This document shows, piece after piece, positions 20,720 through 26,830 of a stretch of DNA of 31,772 nt (positions are counted from its first letter, which is position 1; each line of letters starts with the position of its first letter). The DNA is from a virus. The position numbers were made by a program, and so were the translations under genes. The stretch covers positions 1 through 31,772 of IMG/VR virus record IMGVR_UViG_3300009502_000141; one strand, given 5' to 3'. The notes under the pieces were generated by a model. The model was given only the letters and a program-made list of their open reading frames with translations, was not told the DNA's origin and made no database searches.

Positions 20720-22268
20720 AACAGTAGAATTAAAAATAGAGGATACCTATATCTACCCAGTCCTGGATAATATGGGGAACTACTATAGCCATATAGAAAA
20801 AGTTTTATATAATTGCCTATTTGATAAAGAGATCACCAATGACCTCTGGAAAAACCTTAAGTCTCAATATATTGCTGAATACGAGATACCTGGAAGGCTC
20901 TTCAATGCAATCTATAATGAAGTAAAAGGTAAGATAGACGGAGCTAAAGAACTTCATCAGCAGGCTTTAAAAGACGCTGATGAACGAATAAAAGGGCTTA
21001 AGGATAAAATAAAGAAGCGTGAGAGAAAGATCAAGACTGATAATAAGCTGACTAAAGAAGTCAAAAATAAATTATGGCTCTCTATTTTTCAGTGGAAGCA
21101 GAAAATAGACTGCTTAGGGCAGTACATAAATTTTCATAAGCCTACTAAGATTCTGTTTGGTACCAAGGATTTCTATAAAAAGCAGTGGACTCTTGAGGAG
21201 TATAAAACTGATCATGAAAAATGGTTGAAAGAATGGAATAGGAGAAGAGACTACCATTTTAGTTTTATAGGTTCGAAAGATGAATCTAATGGGAACCAAC
21301 TATGTCAGTATTATAGGGAAGGCGAAAAAGAGTCCTTACAGGTCAGGCTCCCTGATGCTGTGGTAGAGGAGTGTGGTAAATATGTGACCATTCCTGTGAC
21401 TACAGATAAGCCCTATTACAATGACTTCCATTCAGCCGTGTCAAAAGGTACTGCCCTATCTTATAAATTTTTGAAGAAGGAAAACGGTTCCTGGTATGCT
21501 CATATTAGTTTTACCATGGAAAAAGAGATACAGAAAATAGGTACAGGATGCTTAGGGATAGATATAAACTTCGGTCTTATAGCTACTACTGAAGTAGACA
21601 GGTCTGGGAATTTTAAAGGGATGCAGAACTACCCCTGTGATCCCGAGTCTTTGACCTCTGAGCAGATGGAAGATCTTATATCTATCCAGTTGGACGAGAT
21701 CGTCAGTAATGCTAAACTTAAAGGCTATTGTATTTCTGCCGAGAATTTAGATCTGTCTAAGAAAAAACTTACTAAATATGACCCAGTTACTAACCGTAAA
21801 ATTCATATGATTGCCTACGATAAAATATGGAAATTATTAGTTTCTAAATGTTTCAAGGCAAGTGTTCAACTTATAGGAGTAAATCCGGCTTATACATCTT
21901 TTATAGGCCATTTTAAATATGAAAAAATGTACGGGCTTTCGCAGCACAACGCTGCAGCTATGTGCATAGCCCGTCGAGGTTTAGGACTTAAGGATAGGCT
22001 TCCTGCGTTTATTGCAAGTGTCCTCCAAAGTGGAGAAGAGAGTAAATGTAAGACTAAGAAAACTTCGTTGAAGAGTTCATGGTCTCACGTTTACAGGCAC
22101 AGGCACCATTGGGCGCATTGGGCTTATCTGAAGAAAAACCTTGAGAGATGTTCCTCTATTTTTAATAAAAATATAGAGGATCCCGGAGGCAGTTACGCTA
22201 CCTTTGAGGACAAACTAACGTCAAGGTTTAATCCTTCTTATTTGTCGTCCATAGGAAGGTCTGAATGA
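20703..22268 (+). CDS. tnpB: TnpB-like RNA-guided nuclease family protein, variant RuvC site
   Basis: A 521-residue protein. I prefer ATG 20703 (an AAGGAA lies ten bases upstream, and TnpB proteins start close to this TKTVELKIED segment) over ATG 20655. A coiled-coil region precedes the split RuvC nuclease. RuvC-I is CLGIDINFGLIA (Asp codon at 21561) and RuvC-II is ISAENLDLSKKK (Glu codon at 21741). RuvC-III reads LSQHNAAAMCIARRGLG (codons from 21939). The canonical Asp of 'DxNAAxNI' is missing, with Gln-His instead. No CxxC zinc ribbon lies between RuvC-II and III. The ending resembles IS605/IS607 'TnpB-related' proteins with 'GLSVHQAAALVIARRGLG'. Known TnpBs cut DNA guided by an RNA from the element end; whether this variant cuts is open. 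Confidence 0.85.
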   Translation: MESLTKTVELKIEDTYIYPVLDNMGNYYSHIEKVLYNCLFDKEITNDLWKNLKSQYIAEYEIPGRLFNAIYNEVKGKIDGAKELHQQALKDADERIKGLKDKIKKRERKIKTDNKLTKEVKNKLWLSIFQWKQKIDCLGQYINFHKPTKILFGTKDFYKKQWTLEEYKTDHEKWLKEWNRRRDYHFSFIGSKDESNGNQLCQYYREGEKESLQVRLPDAVVEECGKYVTIPVTTDKPYYNDFHSAVSKGTALSYKFLKKENGSWYAHISFTMEKEIQKIGTGCLGIDINFGLIATTEVDRSGNFKGMQNYPCDPESLTSEQMEDLISIQLDEIVSNAKLKGYCISAENLDLSKKKLTKYDPVTNRKIHMIAYDKIWKLLVSKCFKASVQLIGVNPAYTSFIGHFKYEKMYGLSQHNAAAMCIARRGLGLKDRLPAFIASVLQSGEESKCKTKKTSLKSSWSHVYRHRHHWAHWAYLKKNLERCSSIFNKNIEDPGGSYATFEDKLTSRFNPSYLSSIGRSE

Positions 22269-22303
22269 ATCAGAAATTGATTTGTCCAGGTTTTATCGAA
22301 CGG
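22150..22303 (+). ncRNA. Candidate omega-RNA scaffold at the right end of the element
   Basis: In TnpB systems the guide RNA scaffold overlaps the tnpB 3' end and finishes at the right element end. Here GGACAAA (22208-22214) can pair with TTTGTCC (22281-22287), enclosing a smaller hairpin CCTTC...GAAGG. If the right end is the GG at 22302-22303, the guide would begin TTTTGTAGAGTG. This is inferred from layout and short pairings only. Confidence 0.3.
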
Positions 22304-22508
22304 TTTTGTAGAGTGTTTGAATGAAAATTGCTGGGCAATAATGCATGGAACGACAGAGGCCCACGCTCTTAAAATGTGGAATAAAAGGAGCCCTTTTATT
22401 TCAGAGGACGCTGCAAAAAATTTTGTCAAAGATTATCTGGGGATAAGATCTCTTATTATCCCTAACGAATTGAGACGCGGTGGAAGAGCGGAGACCCGCA
22501 CCACGTAG
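22281..22508 (+). pseudogene. C-terminal half of a Lar-like zinc-ribbon gene, separated from its start
   Basis: The frame has no initiating ATG before its conserved part. It reads NGFVECLNENCWAIMHGTTE, then AHALKMWNKRSPF: the second Cys pair and closing WNKR helix of Lar/Ral-type proteins, without the first CxxCG pair. A tail to a stop at 22506-22508 follows (FISEDAAKNFVKDYLGIRSL). It starts right at the end of the IS607 element. The matching N-terminal half is at 18834-18932; joining the two at their GG dinucleotides keeps the frame. A TTG at 22317 could in principle restart translation. Confidence 0.6.
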
Positions 22509-22516
22509 TGTAGAGG

Positions 22517-22681
22517 GTGAGCACGGAATACGCCAAACTAGGGGCCATTGTCATGACGGTGGCTTCGAATTCACCGAAAATCCCTACCGGAAAAGGGTGT
22601 CTCATATGGCTTGTAAGGGCATGGGAGTCTGGTAATGTTTCCAATCTATACTCGGACCTTAGAAATCTGGTATGGATCTAA
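22517..22681 (+). CDS. Possible 54-residue protein
   Basis: GTG 22517 opens a frame reading STEYAKLGAIVMTVASNSPK, then PTGKGCLIWLVRAWESGN and SNLYSDLRNLVWI. The composition is protein-like and the frame lies in an otherwise unexplained gap. There is no good ribosome-binding site; ATG 22553 is an alternative start. A further 26-codon frame (22635-22715, opening MFPIYTRTLEIWYG) overlaps its end. Treat as weak. Confidence 0.3.
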   Translation: MSTEYAKLGAIVMTVASNSPKIPTGKGCLIWLVRAWESGNVSNLYSDLRNLVWI

Positions 22682-22717
22682 AAGCCCTTACGAGCTATTT
22701 AAAAAACAGGTTTGATA

Positions 22718-22906
22718 ATGGATCTTGTTCAGATAGTTCTTGACGAGTCAAAAAAGTACGCCCACAGGAAAGATCTGTTTCAACATTTTGCACAGAAATT
22801 AATACGGTACTCTAAAAGCCAGCTTGAGAAAGAAATTGCAGTATTCAAGTTGCGAAAAATTTTTAATATGGATGGTATAGATGAGACCTCAAAGCCTGCA
22901 GTTTAA
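22718..22906 (+). CDS. Small helical protein, hypothetical
   Basis: A 62-residue, charged, helical protein (MDLVQIVLDESKKYAHRKDL; KSQLEKEIAVFKLRKIF). ATG 22718 is preferred over TTG 22712; a CAGG lies just upstream. It overlaps the next gene by 26 bases. Family unknown. Confidence 0.55.
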   Translation: MDLVQIVLDESKKYAHRKDLFQHFAQKLIRYSKSQLEKEIAVFKLRKIFNMDGIDETSKPAV

Positions 22907-23420
22907 AAAGTTAGTTCACATTTTAAGGGGAGATGGTTATACCGTCAAGACAAGATTCTGCCCCCCGTGGAGTGATAAAAAGCTCCCTGGGTACTGGTTT
23001 GCTAATGTTACCGGCAAATCTATTAGAGGGGGTTTTTGTGAGCCCAGTGGCGGCGAATCCTACTGGTATCTGGACGGCCGTGTAGCCTTTGATCATGAGG
23101 GCTGTTTTGATAAGTGGTCGAAATGTCCCTATTCCCTGGAACTTCCGAATATAGGTCAGGAGTTTATGCATGTCCTTGAACGTATGGCCTATTTAAGGAC
23201 TAAAGAGGGTTTTGACAGGTCAAATTGCTTTGATTTACGTGAGAGGGATTATCCTTTCTCAACACATGTTTTGTGCCCTACATGTGATGGTATGAAGAAA
23301 GTCCCTGGTAAGAGAATAAAGATTATTAGGTTCAAAAATGACCCGCCGATGAGGTCTCTGGAGCGTATAATATGTGTGAGATGCAAAGGTAAGGGGAAGA
23401 TAAAGAGGGAGAAGAAATGA
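22881..23420 (+). CDS. Hypothetical protein with DnaJ-like CxxC zinc module
   Basis: A 179-residue protein. The first 130 residues are unfamiliar (GYTVKTRFCPPWSDKKLPGY; WYLDGRVAFDHEGCFDKWSK). The C-terminus contains CPTCDGMKKV and, 30 residues later, CVRCKGKGKI: two CxxCxG-type pairs like the zinc centre of DnaJ, here as a single site. It ends in Lys/Arg. It starts a tight run of overlapping genes that leads to the SPFH protein. Role unknown; the zinc module may bind protein or nucleic acid. Confidence 0.65.
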   Translation: MRPQSLQFKKLVHILRGDGYTVKTRFCPPWSDKKLPGYWFANVTGKSIRGGFCEPSGGESYWYLDGRVAFDHEGCFDKWSKCPYSLELPNIGQEFMHVLERMAYLRTKEGFDRSNCFDLRERDYPFSTHVLCPTCDGMKKVPGKRIKIIRFKNDPPMRSLERIICVRCKGKGKIKREKK

Positions 23421-23527
23421 AAAAAGGAATCGGAATCGCTATTGTTGTGGCTGTGGTTGTCGGGTTGGTGTGGCTGATCCGTGTAGGGAAATTGAAGGAG
23501 CTTTTTAATAAAGGAGAAGAAGAATGA
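23417..23527 (+). CDS. 36-residue single-pass membrane peptide
   Basis: ATG 23417, preceded by GGGAGAAG and overlapping the previous stop by four bases (ATGA), encodes a basic start, a helix GIAIVVAVVVGLVWLI and a charged tail GKLKELFNKGEEE. Its stop overlaps the next ATG in the same way. It is a typical tiny phage membrane protein, probably working with the next two membrane proteins of the cluster. Confidence 0.65.
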   Translation: MKKGIGIAIVVAVVVGLVWLIRVGKLKELFNKGEEE

Positions 23528-23727
23528 AAACAGGCTTGAAGATTTCCGGAGCAATTGCGGTAGTTCTGATGTTGCTGTATATTGCAGCGAAGGCCTTCAG
23601 CTTCGTAAGCATGCCCAGTGACTTTGCGGTTATCGCGGGCATTCTGCTTTTTCTGGTGCTCATTGTCGTTATCAGCATGATCTTTACATTCATCATCAAA
23701 AAATTGAACAAGGAGAGTAAGTCATGA
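23524..23727 (+). CDS. Small membrane protein with two transmembrane helices
   Basis: A 67-residue protein with AAAGGAG upstream. Two hydrophobic helices are visible, SGAIAVVLMLLYIAAKAF and FAVIAGILLFLVLIVVISMI, with a short loop and a basic C-terminal tail IIKKLNKESKS. A four-base ATGA overlap couples it to the SPFH gene. The size and topology would also fit a holin, but the neighbour suggests a partner of the SPFH protein. Confidence 0.7.
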   Translation: MKTGLKISGAIAVVLMLLYIAAKAFSFVSMPSDFAVIAGILLFLVLIVVISMIFTFIIKKLNKESKS

Positions 23728-24569
23728 AGAAGGTTATTCTTGCTGCTGTTGTTGCCTCGCTTTTCACCAGTTGCACTGTCATCGGCCCGGGCCATGTGGG
23801 CATTAAAGTGAATAATCTCGGGAGTGAGAGAGGCGTACAGAAGTATTCCATATGTACTGGTGTTGTCATGTTCATGCCTGGGATGAGTACGGTTTTCGAA
23901 TACCCTACATACGTTCAGACGGCCATATGGACACAGAGTAAGGATGAAGGCAGCTCTGTCAATGAAGAGATCACCTTCAACACTAAAGAAGGTACTTCCG
24001 TAAGTGGTGATATTTCATTGTCCTACCAACTTAAGTCTGACTCCGTTCCTGATTTTTATGTAAAATTCAGATCGGATAATCTCGATTTATTTACACACGG
24101 CTTTTTGAGAAATATTGCTCGGGATGCTTTTAATGAAGTTGCTTCAGGATACACTCTTGAAGAAGTTTATGGCTTGAAGAAAGAGACCATGCTTAAGGAT
24201 GTTAAAGAACGGATTAATAAACAGGTAAGCATGTATGGCGTGGACCTCATTCAGTTCGGTTTTGTCGGGTCACTTCGTATGGATCCGGGAATCATGGCTT
24301 CTTTGAATAAAAAGTTGCAGGCCATACAGGACGCCCTCACCTCAGAAAATCAGCTGAAGATGGCTGAAGCAGATGCAAGAAAAGTTGTGGCGGCAGCAAA
24401 GGGCCAGGCTGAGGCTAATGATCTTTTGGCTAAATCGGTTACGCCTAATCTGGTGCAGTGGAAGCAGCTAGATATCACACAGAAGGCTATTGAAAAATGG
24501 GATGGGAAGAGGCCTATGGTTGAGGGGTCAAGCAGCGGCCTGCTTCTTCAACTTCCGATAAATAAGTAA
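23724..24569 (+). CDS. SPFH/Band 7 (prohibitin-like) lipoprotein
   Basis: A 281-residue protein with AAGGAG upstream. The N-terminus MKKVILAAVVASLFTSC is a lipoprotein-type signal (lipobox-like LFTS-C, Cys17). An SPFH domain follows: GPGHVGIKVNNLGSERG, GVVMFMPGMSTVFEYPTYVQ, then EEITFNTKEGTSVSGDISLSYQ, RNIARDAFNEVASGYTLEEV and a coiled-coil tail EADARKVVAAAKGQAEAND. The pattern is the prohibitin/HflC/stomatin class, which forms large membrane rings. Phage versions are known, but roles are unsettled; suggestions include protecting phage membrane proteins from FtsH-type proteolysis and superinfection control. The lipid anchor instead of an N-terminal helix is a notable variation. Confidence 0.85.
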   Translation: MKKVILAAVVASLFTSCTVIGPGHVGIKVNNLGSERGVQKYSICTGVVMFMPGMSTVFEYPTYVQTAIWTQSKDEGSSVNEEITFNTKEGTSVSGDISLSYQLKSDSVPDFYVKFRSDNLDLFTHGFLRNIARDAFNEVASGYTLEEVYGLKKETMLKDVKERINKQVSMYGVDLIQFGFVGSLRMDPGIMASLNKKLQAIQDALTSENQLKMAEADARKVVAAAKGQAEANDLLAKSVTPNLVQWKQLDITQKAIEKWDGKRPMVEGSSSGLLLQLPINK

Positions 24570-24576
24570 GGATAAA

Positions 24577-26811
24577 ATGGAACTTTCATACGTAGAAAAG
24601 CACACCATTTTTGAGTGTGTCATTGGCAGTCAGGCTTATGGGATCAGCACCCCTGAGAGTGACGTGGATAAATCAGGGGTGATGATTCCTGGTAAAGAGT
24701 ACTTTTACGGCCTCAAGCGCTTTGAGCAGTTTCAGGGCTATGCCGGTGAGGACAAGACCGTCTACAACATAAAGAAGGCTATTGCCCTTATTGCCGAAAA
24801 CAATCCTAACATGCTTGACCTTATCTTCATACCGGAACGGTGTATACTAAAGATCACCCCGTACTGGCAGCGTGTTTTGGATAACGCACATTTATTTATC
24901 TCAAAGAAATGTAAGTTCACTTTCAGCGGCTATGCCATTTCCCAGCTCAACAGAATAAAAACTCATAGGGAGTATTTGAAAAACCCTCCTAAAGGTAAGC
25001 CTGAGAGGTCTGATTATGGACTGGGAGAAACCTGTCTGTTTGAGACGGCCCAGTTGAAGTCTCTTGTTCATATCGAGTCTTTGTATGACTTCATTCAGGA
25101 AGAGAATAAGGAGCCTTTCCTTAATCAGCTGGACTCCATTTACGGGGATCAGATTGTTCCTCTCTTTGCAAAATATTTGAGAGAGGATCGTCGGACGATT
25201 GCTCTTGAATTCCTCCAGGGGGCCTTACAGTCTCAGTTAAAGACCCTTATTTCCATGGGTCAGAATCATTACATCAAGGATGAATATGTTGACCAGGCCG
25301 AGCGGGAGCTCAAATATATCAATGCCCTTAGGAACTGGCAGAGATATGAGGAGTGGAAAAAACACCGGAATAAAAAACGGGCTCCCTTGGAAGAAAAATT
25401 CGGGTATGATTGCTATTCAGATGACACAGAGTTTTTAACTGATAGTGGCTGGAAAAAGTATGATTTTATATTTCGAAATGATAAACTAGCCACAATTAAG
25501 GTTGATAATTTACCCTACAGGTTTAACGCAACGAAAAGAAATTGTTATATAAAGCCTTTTGAGATGGAGTATCAGAATTTTTTAGAGAGATTTGAAGGGC
25601 TTTATTCTGGAGTCATGTATAATTTAATAGGTAATCATATAGATTCTTTAGTTACACCTAACCATAGACTGCTTTTTAGGTCAGTCGAAAAGAATACAGC
25701 AGTTGAGGGCCCTTGGGTTTTGGAAGAGGCTTCTTTGTTGCCTAATTCATTTGATTTTTTAAAGGTAATAAAATCTAAAAATAAATTATATGAAAACCCT
25801 ATTCAATTGAAGGACTTACCTATTAAAGATACGCAATTTATGGCTTTAATGGGGTGGTATCTTTCTGACGGGTGCATTTTAAAAAATGGCGCAAAAGTAA
25901 AGAGTATTCGTATCAGTCAGAAAAAAGGTGGAAGACTTCATTGGCACATGTCTCGTTTTTATAGTTCCGTAAAAAATAGAATGACATGTGGGTTATACAT
26001 TTATAATAGAAAGCCTAATGACCTTAGCCCCAAAGATATAGAAGAAGTTGTTTTAAATATAACCGATAAGATAATCAGAGAAAAAATATACCGAGAATGT
26101 GGGGATTTAAAAAATAAAAGAATTCCCCGATGGGTTTTTACATTGTCAAAAAGATTAAAAGAATTTTTATTCGACGCCCTGATTTTAGGTGATGGGACTG
26201 TTCGTAATACCTCCTTAAAATCGTTAATCTATTATACAACCTTAAAAGGTTTAGCGGATGATGTTCAAGAATTAGCGTTATCTTGTGGTTGGGAGACCTC
26301 TTTGTATGGCCCCTATAAACAGATAAAAGAGATAGGTAATAAAAAGAAGGAAATAGACATGTATCAGATACATGTGAATAAAAACGTGACTCAATTTCAT
26401 AGATTGTGTAGAAGTAAAAATATTAATAAGGTAGATGTTAAAGACTTAAGAATAGTCTGTTTTTCTGTACCAAACAGGACCCTAATAACAAGAAGAAATG
26501 GGCAGATATCTTTTCATGGCAACTCAAAGCATGCCGCGCACCTTATCCGCCTCTTGCGTATGGGAAAAGAAATTTTAATGACCGGCAAGGTTAATGTGGA
26601 TCGAACGGCTATTGATGCGGAAGAGTTAAAGGCTATCAGAAACGGTTCGATGTCTTATGATGAGATTGAACAGTATGCCAGCGACTCGGGTAAGGAGTTG
26701 GATAGCCTTTATGCAACTTCGACTCTTCAGAAGGCCCCTCAGATTGAAAAAATAGACGCTTTATGTGTGGATATATGCGATGAATATTTCAAAGCAGAAA
26801 AAAGTGCTTAA
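24577..26811 (+). CDS. RlaP-type nucleotidyltransferase containing an intein
   Basis: The 744-residue frame carries an intein, leaving a mature protein of about 373 residues. The N-extein contains the pol-beta signature IGSQAYGISTPESDVD, with Gly17-Ser18 and Asp29/Asp31 as metal ligands, then GVMIPGKEYFYGL and NPNMLDLIFIPER. The C-extein resumes SKHAAHLIRLLRMGKEIL and ends with a helical segment. This matches the RlaP family of nucleotidyltransferases, named for association with RNA ligases; the uninterrupted family motif is 'KFGYD-(T/S)KHA.HL.RLLRMG'. The reaction is not established but is expected to be nucleotide transfer to RNA in repair. With rtcB in the same window, an RNA-repair role is favoured. 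Confidence 0.85.
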   Translation: MELSYVEKHTIFECVIGSQAYGISTPESDVDKSGVMIPGKEYFYGLKRFEQFQGYAGEDKTVYNIKKAIALIAENNPNMLDLIFIPERCILKITPYWQRVLDNAHLFISKKCKFTFSGYAISQLNRIKTHREYLKNPPKGKPERSDYGLGETCLFETAQLKSLVHIESLYDFIQEENKEPFLNQLDSIYGDQIVPLFAKYLREDRRTIALEFLQGALQSQLKTLISMGQNHYIKDEYVDQAERELKYINALRNWQRYEEWKKHRNKKRAPLEEKFGYDCYSDDTEFLTDSGWKKYDFIFRNDKLATIKVDNLPYRFNATKRNCYIKPFEMEYQNFLERFEGLYSGVMYNLIGNHIDSLVTPNHRLLFRSVEKNTAVEGPWVLEEASLLPNSFDFLKVIKSKNKLYENPIQLKDLPIKDTQFMALMGWYLSDGCILKNGAKVKSIRISQKKGGRLHWHMSRFYSSVKNRMTCGLYIYNRKPNDLSPKDIEEVVLNITDKIIREKIYRECGDLKNKRIPRWVFTLSKRLKEFLFDALILGDGTVRNTSLKSLIYYTTLKGLADDVQELALSCGWETSLYGPYKQIKEIGNKKKEIDMYQIHVNKNVTQFHRLCRSKNINKVDVKDLRIVCFSVPNRTLITRRNGQISFHGNSKHAAHLIRLLRMGKEILMTGKVNVDRTAIDAEELKAIRNGSMSYDEIEQYASDSGKELDSLYATSTLQKAPQIEKIDALCVDICDEYFKAEKSA
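25411..26523 (+). other. Intein in the RlaP-type protein, with LAGLIDADG-like endonuclease
   Basis: Residues 279-649 of the precursor. Block A starts at Cys279 (CYSDDTEFLTDSGWKKYD). Block B is SLVTPNHRLLF with the Thr/His pair. Two LAGLIDADG-like helices are visible (FMALMGWYLSDGCI and KEFLFDALILGDGTV). Block F is VCFSVPNRTLITRRNGQISF, ending His-Gly-Asn, with Ser650 at +1. The penultimate position is Gly rather than His, a variant seen in other phage inteins. AT content is visibly higher than in the exteins, as expected for a recent arrival. Splicing is likely. Confidence 0.9.
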
Positions 26812-26830
26812 ACATATCCCTAAAGGCTGC

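Larger units (their letters stand above)
20029..22303 (+). mobile_element. IS607-type element: TnpA serine recombinase and TnpB-like nuclease
   Basis: The core is the tnpA-tnpB pair, overlapping and on the same strand. Proposed left end: GG at 20029-20030, followed at once by a perfect inverted repeat (TTTTCAA ... TTGAAAA, 20031-20053). Proposed right end: GG at 22302-22303, where the phage Lar-like frame resumes. Both junctions read GGTTTT. IS607 elements are known to lack terminal inverted repeats and target duplications and to recombine at a short core dinucleotide, so the ends cannot be proven from one sequence. The alternative left end at 18921 would make a 3.4-kb unit carrying five small genes and would restore an intact Lar-like gene on excision. 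Confidence 0.6.

Noticed and set aside
22470-22620. Possible tRNA suggested by paired GC-rich arms and a TTCGAAT segment near 22566
   Set aside because: No T-arm with the standard loop position, no matching acceptor stem and no anticodon arm could be drawn.
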